Below are positions 45,153 through 54,061 of a DNA stretch of 64,000 nt, piece after piece (position 1 is the first letter of the stretch; each line of letters starts with the position of its first letter). The notes below the pieces were generated by a model. It was not told where the DNA came from, searched no databases, and worked only from the letters and a program-made list of their open reading frames with translations. Position numbers and translations under genes: made by a program. Where the stretch lies: assembly GCA_049890035.1 (NCBI GenBank), contig JBMHCG010000036.1, forward strand, positions 1 through 64,000. The letters are read 5' to 3'. The DNA is from UBA11891 sp049890035 (GTDB taxonomy: Bacteria; Bacteroidota; Bacteroidia; Flavobacteriales; Flavobacteriaceae).

Positions 45153-46450
45153 TAGGCAACTTTTTTATGGAAGCTTGCTTTGCGAATTTGGGTTTTTATA
45201 TCCCGGATAAACTTGTGAAAATCCACTGTGATTCGGTGTCGGCTTGTGTTGATTTGACGCATGTGCGGATGGGTCACTTCACGCTGGCATCGTGCTTCTA
45301 TATCTTTGGGTCGCTGCCATTGACCCGTTAAAGCTAGGGCCGCTAGTTTGCTTTGTTGTTCGGCACCGGGCCAGATACATCCCAATGGCTGGAACATCCC
45401 AATAAAAAAAAGATTGTCAAATTTTGGGTGAAACATTTTCAAATACAAAGGAACCGGCCCTTCGCGGTAATCGATCACTGCTGTATCAAAAAAAGGATGT
45501 GCCAAAACATAACCCGTACAAGCCACTACCGTATCAAATTCTTCTTGCGTCCCATCAGTAAAATGGACAGTTTTCCCTTCAAAACGTTCAATATCGGGTT
45601 TGGGAGTGACTTTCCCATGGCGGATTTTATAGAGCAGTTCGCTGTTTACAGTAGGATGGGTCGCTCCAAATTTATGTGCTACCCGAGGTAAACCATACCA
45701 CCGATTGGGGCCTGTTGCGATTTTGATCATTATACCTGCCAAAAAATTCCGCAAGCCTACGGGGAGAAATGTCATCCCTGCGGCAATCACATCTGAAGGT
45801 TTGCCCATGATAAATTTGGGCAAAATGCGGTAACCACGTCGCCAACTGATAGCTGTCTTGGTGCTTACACGGCTGGTTTCCACTGCCACATCACAGGCCG
45901 AGTTACCACCCCCAATAACCAATACTTTCTCTCCCTCAAAAGGGGCTGCTTTTTTATACTGATGTGCATGTAGAAATTGGCCGGTAAACTTCCCAGGGTA
46001 ACTGGGATAATTGGGTTGCCAATGGTGGCCGTTGCAAACGACCAAGTCCGTAAATCGTTCCGTATTTTGCTTCCCTTGACAGGAAGTCCTTACCTCCCAT
46101 TGACCATCCTCCAGGCGGCGACAGCTTTCAACTAGTGTTTGGAAAGCAATATGAGGGTACAAATCAAAATGACGGGCATAGGCCTGAAAATAATTGCGCA
46201 GATCCGTGTGAGAAGGATAATCGGCTACTGAGGGATCAAAAGGGAAGTCCGCGTATTCGGACAGGCTTTTGGAACTGATGATATGGGTCGTTTCAAAAAC
46301 ACTGGAATGGCTTTCGCTTTCGTTGTAGATCCAATTGCCTCCAACATCGGCATTAAAATCATAGGCTTTTACTGCTATCCCTTGCGCTAGAATATTTTTG
46401 ATGGCTGTTATCCCCGAAGGTCCCGCCCCGATCACACAAACTCGTTTCAT
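45152..46450 (-). CDS. Flavin-containing monooxygenase
   Basis: 432 residues. FAD-binding GAGPSG at 8-13, the FMO fingerprint FTGQFLHAHQY (FxGxxxHxxxY), NADP-binding GGGNSA (about 183-188) and the C-terminal ACTGY box. The residue after the fingerprint His-x3 is Tyr rather than Trp, favouring FMO over the classical Baeyer-Villiger class. It would oxygenate N, S or carbonyl compounds with NADPH and O2. It is cotranscribed with an α/β-hydrolase. C-terminus is basic (TQIRKASFHKKVA). Confidence 0.9.
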   Translation of the reverse strand: MKRVCVIGAGPSGITAIKNILAQGIAVKAYDFNADVGGNWIYNESESHSSVFETTHIISSKSLSEYADFPFDPSVADYPSHTDLRNYFQAYARHFDLYPHIAFQTLVESCRRLEDGQWEVRTSCQGKQNTERFTDLVVCNGHHWQPNYPSYPGKFTGQFLHAHQYKKAAPFEGEKVLVIGGGNSACDVAVETSRVSTKTAISWRRGYRILPKFIMGKPSDVIAAGMTFLPVGLRNFLAGIMIKIATGPNRWYGLPRVAHKFGATHPTVNSELLYKIRHGKVTPKPDIERFEGKTVHFTDGTQEEFDTVVACTGYVLAHPFFDTAVIDYREGPVPLYLKMFHPKFDNLFFIGMFQPLGCIWPGAEQQSKLAALALTGQWQRPKDIEARCQREVTHPHMRQINTSRHRITVDFHKFIRDIKTQIRKASFHKKVA

Positions 46451-46523
46451 ACGTCTTTTTCAAATGCAGCAGAAGATACGATTTTAATAAAATAATTGCT
46501 CAATTAGCGGGATTCCTTGCGGT

Positions 46524-48941
46524 TTAAAACTGAATTTTATATAAAATATCTAAGAAAAATCCGAGTTGGTTGACATCGTTGATCTGGTTGTTTACCTCAT
46601 TGAAGCGACGGATAAACAGGTTTTCCCTGTTGGTTATATTCAATAAATCTACAGACCACTCTTGACTGATTTTTCGCTTGCCCTGGCTTCGAAGCCCTAG
46701 CTTCACATCCCAACGAAAGTAGTCACTGTAGCGCTCCCCAAAAGCATTTTGTTCGTCATAGACTTCGGTGCCGTTGTTGGCAATGGTTGCTGCTAGATCG
46801 ATAGGTGTATAATATCCCCCTCCGGCACCGGTGACTTTGGAATTGATGAAAAAGGAAAAACGCGAAGCACCTTCTTTTAATTGAAAAGGAAATTCTTTTC
46901 CTGCCAGGGCATTGTATACATAGCGGTTGTTAAAGGCCGTATTGCGCTCTATACCATCACTGGCTGTATAGGTTGACGCGAAGCTACTGGCAGAAAACAA
47001 CAAGTAGTAATTTTTATTAAAATAGCGTTCCAGGGTCATTTCAATCCCGTAATTGGTTCCGCTACCAGCGTTGACCAAATCCCCTCTGCGTGAAAAACGA
47101 AAATTAGCCCCTTCGTTCAGCGCCGAGTAGGAACTGGGGAAGGCCTCGACGGCGATGTCCTCAAGTGCTTGGTAATACAGCTCGGTTTGGAATGCCCATT
47201 GGGGATGTATATTCCATTTATGGGCCAAAATATAGTGGTAACTGCTGCTGTTATCCAAATCCAAATTGGAAGCAGTATAGGAATCTGCATCTCGATTATA
47301 ACTCGTAAAGAAAAGTATGGGAAGTTGTTGCGTTTGGGTTTGTTTCCCAAAGGATGCACTCAACCGATGGGTGTCGTTGGGGCTCCAACTGATCCCGCCG
47401 CGCGGTTCAAAGGTTTGATTTTTATTCAATGAAAAATACTGACTATGTAGACCCAAGTGCAGGTCCCATTGTTCCGAAAAACGGTATTTCATCTGTCCAT
47501 ACAGTTGCAGTTGCTGGTAGCTTCCATCAAAATCGGCTATGGTTCTAAAATCAGGCAGCCCGTCCTGATCGATATCTGTTATTTCATCGGGTTCTAGATT
47601 GTCTCGATTCAACACTTGACTTAAGGTATTGTTTTGTGTCAATAAAAGTCCACTGTTTACGGTAAGCTTGGAATTGACTTTACTGTTGATAACCGTAGCT
47701 ATTTTAAACGAACGGTTTTCATCTTTGACTTGCAGTGCATTGAACTTTCGCGTATTCCCATCCATCCGTAAATAATTGTCTTGATTGACGTAATTACTGT
47801 TTCCTGTAAATGCCAAAGTAGATCGGAGATAGGTTTTTTCATTCAAATAGGCCTTGTGTGTCAAGCCCAAAACACCCAATTCCGAGTCGCTGTATAAGTC
47901 TTCGTTGGGGTTGGCAAAAATATCGTCTTCGTCGGTTTCGTTACTTAAAAAAGCAATATCACTTTTCCCTAATATTCCAAAAAGTGCGATTTGTCCCCCC
48001 GCCATTTTTCCCAAATCCAATTTGAATGACAAATCCTGATAATTCGGAATGGCGTTGGTGCCAATGGGAATGATATTTAAACTGGTTAAGGCATAGCGGT
48101 AGCTGACCAAATAACTGCGGTTCTGACCTTTTTGAAGCGGTCCTTCGATTTCCAATTCCACCCCGCCAGTGGCATGCATTTGCGCTGTAATTTCAGTCCG
48201 ATCGAAATTTCCACTTCGGAAATATACATCAAAGACACCCGAAGTCACATCACCATATTCAGCAGGAAAGGCACCACGAAGAAAGTTTGATGTTTTTAAC
48301 AGGTTGATATTGAGTGCTGACACAGGCCCTCCGGTAGTTCCGGCTACGGCAAAGTGATTGGGGTTGGGGATGGGCACCCCTTCCAAACGCCACAACACCC
48401 CAGAGGGCGAGTTGCCGCGAACCAAAATATCGTTTCTAGAGTCGTCTGTATTGAGGACTCCAGCATAACTTCGAGCCAGCCGAGCCAGATCGCGTCGCCC
48501 TCCAGAAAACCGTTCAATGGTTTCTACATTGAATTGCTGGGCACTATTGACTGCCATTTTATCCAACATCCCCAGTGGCGCATTGCTTTCGGATAGTTTG
48601 ACCACCACTTCGTTTAAGACCGATAAGTCTTCTTCCAAAAAAACCTCTACCACAGCAGCCTTCCCTGCACTGATAATCAATTCAGGCAGAATTTTTGACT
48701 TATAGCCCAAATAGCGAATTTCAAAGGACTGCCGTCCATACGGTACTTGCTCCATCAAAAAACGACCATTGTCGTCAGTGGTAGCGCCATTGGAACTATA
48801 ACTCCCATCTGAATTCAAAAGGATGACAGATACCCCAACCAAACCGCGTTCGGAGGCTATATCTTTGACAATCCCTGAAAATTGTTGCTGGCTGAATACC
48901 CAGGAGGAGAGAAACAATAGGATAATTAGATCTTTATTCAT
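46524..48941 (-). CDS. TonB-dependent receptor
   Basis: 805 residues from ATG 48941, which begins a clean signal peptide (MNKDLIILLFLSSWVFSQ). An upstream ATG 48989 overlapping the preceding gene is less likely. CarboxypepD_reg-like sandwich (about 20-105), plug with NDILVRGNSPSGVLWRLEGV and PNPNHFAVAGTTGG, then a β-barrel ending ..GFFLDILYKIQF. It imports an unknown ligand across the outer membrane. The preceding gene, a LolA-like protein, sits 40 bp upstream on the same strand and is probably in the operon. Confidence 0.88.
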   Translation of the reverse strand: MNKDLIILLFLSSWVFSQQQFSGIVKDIASERGLVGVSVILLNSDGSYSSNGATTDDNGRFLMEQVPYGRQSFEIRYLGYKSKILPELIISAGKAAVVEVFLEEDLSVLNEVVVKLSESNAPLGMLDKMAVNSAQQFNVETIERFSGGRRDLARLARSYAGVLNTDDSRNDILVRGNSPSGVLWRLEGVPIPNPNHFAVAGTTGGPVSALNINLLKTSNFLRGAFPAEYGDVTSGVFDVYFRSGNFDRTEITAQMHATGGVELEIEGPLQKGQNRSYLVSYRYALTSLNIIPIGTNAIPNYQDLSFKLDLGKMAGGQIALFGILGKSDIAFLSNETDEDDIFANPNEDLYSDSELGVLGLTHKAYLNEKTYLRSTLAFTGNSNYVNQDNYLRMDGNTRKFNALQVKDENRSFKIATVINSKVNSKLTVNSGLLLTQNNTLSQVLNRDNLEPDEITDIDQDGLPDFRTIADFDGSYQQLQLYGQMKYRFSEQWDLHLGLHSQYFSLNKNQTFEPRGGISWSPNDTHRLSASFGKQTQTQQLPILFFTSYNRDADSYTASNLDLDNSSSYHYILAHKWNIHPQWAFQTELYYQALEDIAVEAFPSSYSALNEGANFRFSRRGDLVNAGSGTNYGIEMTLERYFNKNYYLLFSASSFASTYTASDGIERNTAFNNRYVYNALAGKEFPFQLKEGASRFSFFINSKVTGAGGGYYTPIDLAATIANNGTEVYDEQNAFGERYSDYFRWDVKLGLRSQGKRKISQEWSVDLLNITNRENLFIRRFNEVNNQINDVNQLGFFLDILYKIQF

Positions 48942-48981
48942 GTGACATAGATTTAGGTTTATTAAAAATAATAATATCCTA

Positions 48982-49683
48982 TCAATCATTGACCAATGTA
49001 TCTGTACCTAAATATTTTTGGGCTGCGTTGGTATACCAGGAACGCACCTTGGGCAATTTCATCCCACTGACTTCAACCTCATCTTCAAGTAAAATATATT
49101 CGCCATCGTTTTGGGATTCGTCATGGTAAAACTGATAGTGTCTCAATTGATAAGTAGTGGTGTCAAAATAAAAATACCAGCGGTCGCTGCCTACTTTTTC
49201 ATCGTAATCTACCCGTAACCGATAAAAAATCTCGCCTTGAAAATTTATTTTTTCAACCCAAGGATGGAGGCGTGTTCCAGGATCTCGGAGCTTCATCGGC
49301 AGGCCATACAAATAGGTATAATAATTGCGCATCATAATTGTGCGCTCACAGTTGAGTCGGTATTTTTCTGCAATGGCCGCCGAATATTCTGTTTCCCCTT
49401 CATACCAGTGTTGGCATACACCTTTATCTAAAACTGCGGTTGTTGTTATTCCGTCTTGTATGACCTTGTATTTAAAATAACTTTTAGGAATACTGATATC
49501 CAATTCCGTGCGACGCAACGGACGAGAAGGCGTTTCCATTTCCACGACCAATCGCCCTTCAAAACTAGGCCAACGGCAGTTGGGATCGTGATAGGCAATG
49601 CTTTTTTCAAGTAGGGTAGTTGCACTGATTTCTTGGCCCCTTGTCGTGATTGTTAGAAAAAGAAGAAAATAGAACCGTAACAT
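48982..49683 (-). CDS. Secreted DUF6503/LolA-like protein
   Basis: 233 residues with a short signal peptide (..LTITTRGQ). The mature part is strand-rich (FEGRLVVEMETPS, KSYFKYKVIQDG, FYRLRVDYDEKVGSDRWYFYFDTTTYQLRHYQFY, KLPKVRSWYTN) with the half-barrel rhythm of LolA/outer-membrane-lipoprotein-sorting folds and the C-terminal GTD motif typical of DUF6503. A periplasmic carrier role for hydrophobic ligands is inferred from the fold only. It leads an operon with the TonB receptor and may help handle that receptor's substrate. Confidence 0.6.
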   Translation of the reverse strand: MLRFYFLLFLTITTRGQEISATTLLEKSIAYHDPNCRWPSFEGRLVVEMETPSRPLRRTELDISIPKSYFKYKVIQDGITTTAVLDKGVCQHWYEGETEYSAAIAEKYRLNCERTIMMRNYYTYLYGLPMKLRDPGTRLHPWVEKINFQGEIFYRLRVDYDEKVGSDRWYFYFDTTTYQLRHYQFYHDESQNDGEYILLEDEVEVSGMKLPKVRSWYTNAAQKYLGTDTLVND

Positions 49684-50005
49684 GGCTATGCATTGTCTAA
49701 AATATTAAACAAAAGTAAAAATTTGTTTGCAATCAATTGACGCTGTTTGAAGTACAAGTGGTATAATATTATTACGAATGTACTGTACACCCGCAACCAT
49801 TTACAAGGAATTTTTTTCGAAGTGCCTGAAAATCATCACTTTCATTTACATAAACAAATTTTCTCACTATTAAGAGTATTACGCAGCGTACTATAATTTT
49901 TCGTAATCAACAAAACCATATCCTTAGCTTCAATAATATAAAATGAATAGTGTTTAATTTTATTAGTATGTTTATTAGATAAATTAATACTATAAACATT
50001 CTCTT
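49684..50005. other. Divergent intergenic region
   Basis: 322 bp between the LolA-like gene and the aldehyde dehydrogenase gene. AT-rich, no ORF. A TGTAC-T-GTACA palindrome lies at 49779-49789. No convincing promoter pair was seen for either gene. Confidence 0.4.
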
Positions 50006-51502
50006 ATGAGTTATTCAAAACCAACGTTCAATTCCCATTACGATAATTTTATTGGGGGAAAATTTGTAAAACCAGTTGATGGAGAATATTTTGACAATCA
50101 TTCTCCAGTTGACAACAGTCTTATTGCTAAATACCCACGTTCTAAAGCGGCAGATGTCGATAGGGCTCTCGAAGCGGCAAATGCAGCAAAAGATGACTGG
50201 GGCAATACCTCAGTAACAGAGCGCGCAACCTTACTCAATAAAGTGGCAGATATTATTGAGGCCCATCTCGAAGAATTTGCCCTAGTGGAAACCTGTGACA
50301 ATGGAAAGTCAATTCGTGAAACCATCAATGCTGACATCCCTTTATCGGTGGACCATTGGCGCTATTTTGCCAGTTGTATCCGAGCAGAAGAAGGGAGTGC
50401 TACGGAATTGGATGCAACCACTGTATCAATCAATATCAAAGAACCTATTGGTGTCGTAGGTCAAATCATTCCATGGAACTTTCCTTTGTTAATGCTCTCC
50501 TGGAAACTACCTCCAGCTCTGGCTACTGGCAACTGTGTCGTTTTGAAGCCGGCCGAACAGACACCTTCTACTGCCGCACTATTAATGGAGAAAATCGCTG
50601 ATGTATTTCCTCCCGGAGTTGTCAATGTAGTGTATGGATTTGGTCCCGAAGCAGGGAAACCGCTGGCTTCTAGCAGTAAGGTAGACAAGGTGGCATTTAC
50701 GGGCGAAACCACCACAGGCCAATTGATCATGCAATACGCTTCCAAGAATTTGAATCCAGTAACCATGGAATTGGGGGGAAAGTCACCCAACATTTTCTTT
50801 AGTAGTGTTATGGATCATGATGATGCCTTTTTAGACAAAGCTATTGAAGGTGCAGTCATGTTTGCCTTTAACCAAGGTGAGGTGTGTACCTGCCCCTCAC
50901 GACTACTTGTCCAAGAAGATATATACGATGCCTTTATGGAACGTGTCATCCAACGTACAGAAGCCATCATTCAAGGGTCTCCCTATGACGCGGCTACCAT
51001 GATTGGTGCCCAAGCTTCAAACGATCAATATGAAAAAATACTTTCCTATATCAATATTGGAAAAGAAGAAGGCGCACGAATTTTGTGTGGGGGCGAAGCC
51101 AATACCGAAGGAGATCTGGCAAATGGATACTACATCAAGCCGACCATCATTGAGGGTCACAACAAGATGCGCGTCTTCCAGGAGGAAATCTTTGGTCCCG
51201 TCGTGTGTGTTACAAAGTTTAAAGACGAAGCGGAAGCATTGGAAATTGCAAATGATACCCTATACGGTTTGGGTGCCGGTGTATGGACGCGTGATGCCCA
51301 CCAGTTATACCAAATCCCAAGAGCGATCCAAGCGGGACGGGTATGGGTAAACTGCTATCATGCATACCCAGCTCATGCACCCTTTGGTGGCTACAAAAAA
51401 TCGGGTTTTGGACGAGAAACACATCAAATGATGATGGCGCATTATCGACAAACCAAAAACATGCTTATTTCATACGACAAGAATAAGCTTGGATTCTTTT
51501 AA
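50006..51502 (+). CDS. NAD(P)-dependent aldehyde dehydrogenase, AldB/ExaC type
   Basis: 498 residues, cytoplasmic. Catalytic Cys294 sits in GEVCTCPSR, the form seen in acetaldehyde dehydrogenases AldB and ExaC, and the general base Glu255 in MELGGKSP. The N-terminal YDNFIGGKFVKPVDGEYF and C-terminal PFGGYKKSGFGRE are canonical. It oxidises short aliphatic aldehydes to acids. A DUF779 protein follows, the usual neighbour of this class. The intervening hairpin at 51519-51536 may lower downstream expression. Confidence 0.93.
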   Translation: MSYSKPTFNSHYDNFIGGKFVKPVDGEYFDNHSPVDNSLIAKYPRSKAADVDRALEAANAAKDDWGNTSVTERATLLNKVADIIEAHLEEFALVETCDNGKSIRETINADIPLSVDHWRYFASCIRAEEGSATELDATTVSINIKEPIGVVGQIIPWNFPLLMLSWKLPPALATGNCVVLKPAEQTPSTAALLMEKIADVFPPGVVNVVYGFGPEAGKPLASSSKVDKVAFTGETTTGQLIMQYASKNLNPVTMELGGKSPNIFFSSVMDHDDAFLDKAIEGAVMFAFNQGEVCTCPSRLLVQEDIYDAFMERVIQRTEAIIQGSPYDAATMIGAQASNDQYEKILSYINIGKEEGARILCGGEANTEGDLANGYYIKPTIIEGHNKMRVFQEEIFGPVVCVTKFKDEAEALEIANDTLYGLGAGVWTRDAHQLYQIPRAIQAGRVWVNCYHAYPAHAPFGGYKKSGFGRETHQMMMAHYRQTKNMLISYDKNKLGFF

Positions 51503-51518
51503 AATGTATTACTTTGTA

Positions 51519-51536
51519 GGGGCTCGCAAGAGCCCC
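51519..51536 (+). terminator. Hairpin between aldehyde dehydrogenase and DUF779 genes
   Basis: GGGGCTC-GCAA-GAGCCCC then TTATTTATT: a perfect stem with a stable GNRA tetraloop. It is either a leaky terminator or an mRNA-processing/stability element inside the operon. Confidence 0.7.
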
Positions 51537-51549
51537 TTATTTATTAACT

Positions 51550-51903
51550 ATGAAGCGAATTGATATCACCCCAGAGGCAACTGAAATTGTCAAGCAATTG
51601 AAAGAGGAAAACGGGGAATTGATTTTCCATCAAAGCGGAGGATGCTGTGACGGATCTTCACCCATGATTTTCCCTAAAGAAGATATGTACTTGGATGAAA
51701 GCGATATCTTAATGGGACGAATTGCTGACGTAGATTTCTATATGAATAAAGACCAATTCGAATATTGGAAACACACCCATCTAACCATTGATATTACCAA
51801 AGGAAGAGGCTCTAGTTTTTCATTAGAAATCCCTTTAGGTATTCGTTTTATTATCCATTCACGTCTTCTTGACGAGACTGAAAACGCCTATTTTAATAAC
51901 TAA
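51550..51903 (+). CDS. DUF779 family protein
   Basis: 117 residues. The conserved start IDITPEATEIVKQLKEENG, FHQSGGCCDGSSPM with the invariant Cys pair, and the closing SLEIPLGIRFIIHSR are diagnostic for DUF779. The family is small, cytoplasmic and of unknown activity; it is typically encoded next to acetaldehyde or alcohol dehydrogenases, as here (47 bp downstream of one). The Cys pair and acidic residues suggest metal binding, which is inference. Confidence 0.88.
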   Translation: MKRIDITPEATEIVKQLKEENGELIFHQSGGCCDGSSPMIFPKEDMYLDESDILMGRIADVDFYMNKDQFEYWKHTHLTIDITKGRGSSFSLEIPLGIRFIIHSRLLDETENAYFNN

Positions 51904-51994
51904 TCAATCCTTTCTTATTTGTAGTAGCTAAAAGGTTGACACAAAGGGCGAATCACTCTGATTAATAGACAGTCAAAAATATATTACTTGTTTT

Positions 51995-52025
51995 TTGCAA
52001 GTATGATATATTTTTTGTATCTTTT
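51995..52025 (+). promoter_or_regulatory. Promoter of a small-ORF cluster
   Basis: TTG (51995-51997), 20-bp spacer, TATCTTTT (52018-52025), one base from TAnnTTTG. It lies 15 bp before ATG 52041, giving a short leader. Confidence 0.5.
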
Positions 52026-52040
52026 AGAAAAAACATTAAA

Positions 52041-52115
52041 ATGGGTGTACTTGGAGTCATTCTTGTTTTTGCCTTTATTGTAATTATGTCGTGTTTTGAA
52101 CAGTATGCGAATTAA
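52041..52115 (+). CDS. Possible 24-residue single-pass membrane peptide
   Basis: MGVLGVILVFAFIVIMSC then FEQYAN and stop. A single hydrophobic helix covers most of the peptide. It is preceded by a good promoter and the A-rich run AAACATTAAA. Small membrane peptides of this size exist in many bacteria; without conservation data this could still be chance. Confidence 0.35.
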   Translation: MGVLGVILVFAFIVIMSCFEQYAN

Positions 52116-52194
52116 TTACTTCCTACACTAAGGTTACGTTGGTTTGTCCGGTAAAACAGACTATTCCAGGCACACCCTTTTATCTAATTTGCTC

Positions 52195-52302
52195 ATGAAA
52201 AAGGAACCCTTAACACCACCGATTAATCCACCCTGTTGTTGCGGGGAATCCCTCAATCCAGATGGATCCTGTGACAACTTTGGAAATTACCACTGCCAAT
52301 AA
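52195..52302 (+). CDS. Possible 35-residue Cys-rich small protein
   Basis: Reads MKKEPLTPPINPPCCCGESL then NPDGSCDNFGNYHCQ and stop. Five cysteines (14-16, 26, 34) with Pro- and Gly-rich spacing suggest a metal site or disulphide peptide, or a small cytosolic zinc-type protein. No signal peptide. It is short of any ORF cut-off, and coding is judged only from the composition and a plausible ATG. Confidence 0.4.
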   Translation: MKKEPLTPPINPPCCCGESLNPDGSCDNFGNYHCQ

Positions 52303-52389
52303 GATTCACTGAAATCCTTTTTTCAGCTTTGAGATTGGATCGATCGTTGGGGTATTTCTTTCGGATGTGATTTTCATTATATTTCTTAC

Positions 52390-52596
52390 ATGAAAAATGC
52401 ATTCACCAGACATCCCCATTCGGTAGGAGAAAACTATTGGCAACACTTTGGCTTTGCCGTAGTTACCGGATTGAAGTTGATTGGATGGGGCTGTATAGCG
52501 ATCATCCACGGTATTTTCCCCTTTGCCTTCACGACCTTTGTATCGGATCGAATTCGCCGTTTATACCATAATATAACTGCACGCCAGCCGCATTAA
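52390..52596 (+). CDS. DUF6356 family membrane protein
   Basis: 68 residues. HPHSVGENYWQHFGFAVVTG matches the conserved HPxSVGExYxxH start of DUF6356, followed by one hydrophobic segment (KLIGWGCIAIIHGIFPFAF) with the HGIFPF motif, and a basic tail. The family is small and uncharacterised and widespread in proteobacteria and bacteroidetes. It precedes another small membrane protein by 9 bp. Confidence 0.8.
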   Translation: MKNAFTRHPHSVGENYWQHFGFAVVTGLKLIGWGCIAIIHGIFPFAFTTFVSDRIRRLYHNITARQPH

Positions 52597-52605
52597 TTCC
52601 AAGAT

Positions 52606-52782
52606 ATGTTACGAAAAATATGGCTGAAACGTATGGAGCGACTGATCATCATGTTTGCCGCTCTGGGATTTACCACACAGCGATTTTTACCCCAACAAAT
52701 AGGGCTTGTTTTTTATATTCTTGGTTCCATCAGTTTTATTATTTGGGTTTATTTTTATTTTCATAAATCACCCCCAAAATAA
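52606..52782 (+). CDS. Small membrane protein, unknown
   Basis: 58 residues: a basic N-terminus (MLRKIWLKRMERL), then two hydrophobic stretches (LIIMFAALGF and IGLVFYILGSISFIIWVYFYF) ending in HKSPPK. ATG is 9 bp after DUF6356 and the stop is 11 bp before the HNH gene, so the three are probably one transcript. No family recognised. Confidence 0.5.
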   Translation: MLRKIWLKRMERLIIMFAALGFTTQRFLPQQIGLVFYILGSISFIIWVYFYFHKSPPK

Positions 52783-52793
52783 AGTGCCTTTCA

Positions 52794-53165
52794 GTGTATC
52801 CATCCGCCTTATCCCTATTCCTTATTGCATTCATTCTCCTAGGTGGCTTTTTAATTTTAGGGCCCTATGCGCGTTGGAAAGTCAATCAACTCAAAAAAAA
52901 AGATACCCAATACGCGCATAAAAAAGGGTGGAGCTATGAAAGATTACAAGAAGAACGCAATCGCAAACGAAACCGTAAGATTCCTGCTTCCCATCGGAAA
53001 CAAGTCCTAGTACGCGACCAGTACCAGTGTCAGTATTGTGGAGATACCAATGCCATAACCGTCGATCATATTTTCCCTTTTGCAAGAGGTGGTGGGCATG
53101 AAATACAAAATCTTCAGGTTTTGTGTAAAAGCTGTAACCAAAAAAAATCAGACACCCTCCCTTAA
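52794..53165 (+). CDS. Membrane-anchored HNH endonuclease-like protein
   Basis: 123 residues from GTG 52794. An N-terminal hydrophobic helix (about 4-25) and a short basic linker (YARWKVNQLKKKDTQY) precede an HNH domain: VLVRDQYQCQYCG, then TVDHIFPFARGGGHEIQNLQ and VLCKSCNQKKSD. The two CxxC pairs and the DH...N/H core are intact, so metal and DNA binding are plausible. HNH proteins are usually soluble; the anchor is unusual and might place it at the inner membrane. It follows two very small membrane proteins in the same transcript. Confidence 0.75.
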   Translation: MYPSALSLFLIAFILLGGFLILGPYARWKVNQLKKKDTQYAHKKGWSYERLQEERNRKRNRKIPASHRKQVLVRDQYQCQYCGDTNAITVDHIFPFARGGGHEIQNLQVLCKSCNQKKSDTLP

Positions 53166-53236
53166 ATCACGAGAACAAAGTTGTCTAATTCCTCATTGAA
53201 TCTGTAATTTTACGCAGCAATCGAATTAAAAAAAAC

Positions 53237-54025
53237 ATGTCGTTATACTACACCTTTTTCCTTTTTTCGCTGGCTGTGCTCTCCACCCCAAAGGGAGAGT
53301 ACCAATTGATTTGGAGTGATGAATTCAATCAAGCTTCTAAACGCATTGATACAGAAAAATGGTTTTTAGAAACCCGTGCTCCCAACAATGGCAGTTGGTA
53401 CAATAATGAAGAACAACATTATACCGACCGACTGGAAAATGCATATGTAAGTGACGGCACCCTAAAAATAGTTGCCAAAAAAGAAGTTTACTCACATTCC
53501 GGTACAACGCAAAACTACACCGCTGCTCGCTTAAATTCTAAAGTGTCGTTTACTTATGGAAAAGTTGTTGTTCGCGCCAAACTCCCTAGGGCTCAGGGAA
53601 CTTGGCCCGCCATTTGGACCCTGGGCAGTAATCTTGAAACGGTAGGGTGGCCGGCTTGTGGAGAAATCGATATTATGGAACAATTGTTTGAAAACCATCA
53701 AATAGTGCAATGTGCCGTACATACACCAGCCACTCATGGGGATAATACCATTGTTAAGCAAATTGAGGTGACGGATGTGACTCAAAATTTCCATGAATAT
53801 GGCATGGTTTGGACAGCCGATAAAATAGAGTTTTTTGTCGATGACCAATCGTATTTTACCTATGCCCCTGAAGATAAGACACCTCAAAACTGGCCCTATT
53901 TCAATGACCAATATATTCTTCTAAATGTTGCTATGGGCGGCAGTTTGGGTGGAGAAATTGCTGCTGACTTTATACAAGACCAAATGGAAGTAGATTATGT
54001 TCGGGTATACCAATTCACAGAATAA
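53237..54025 (+). CDS. GH16 β-glucanase (laminarinase-like)
   Basis: 262 residues with an N-terminal hydrophobic signal. The GH16 catalytic motif GEIDIME gives nucleophile Glu143, Asp145 and acid/base Glu148, in the E-x-D-x-x-E form of laminarinases (GH16_3). YQLIWSDEFN at the start and MEVDYVRVYQ at the end frame a single jelly-roll domain. It would cleave β-1,3-glucans such as laminarin outside the cell; the GH3 β-glucosidase could finish the job. It is a bare catalytic module with no binding domain or sorting tail. Confidence 0.92.
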   Translation: MSLYYTFFLFSLAVLSTPKGEYQLIWSDEFNQASKRIDTEKWFLETRAPNNGSWYNNEEQHYTDRLENAYVSDGTLKIVAKKEVYSHSGTTQNYTAARLNSKVSFTYGKVVVRAKLPRAQGTWPAIWTLGSNLETVGWPACGEIDIMEQLFENHQIVQCAVHTPATHGDNTIVKQIEVTDVTQNFHEYGMVWTADKIEFFVDDQSYFTYAPEDKTPQNWPYFNDQYILLNVAMGGSLGGEIAADFIQDQMEVDYVRVYQFTE

Positions 54026-54061
54026 TCCAAAGTACTATCCGAAATCCGTTTGGAACTATAC

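Noticed and set aside
49779..49789. TGTAC-T-GTACA palindrome as an operator for the aldehyde dehydrogenase gene
   Set aside because: Only 11 bp, no second copy seen, more than 200 bp from the start; chance is adequate.
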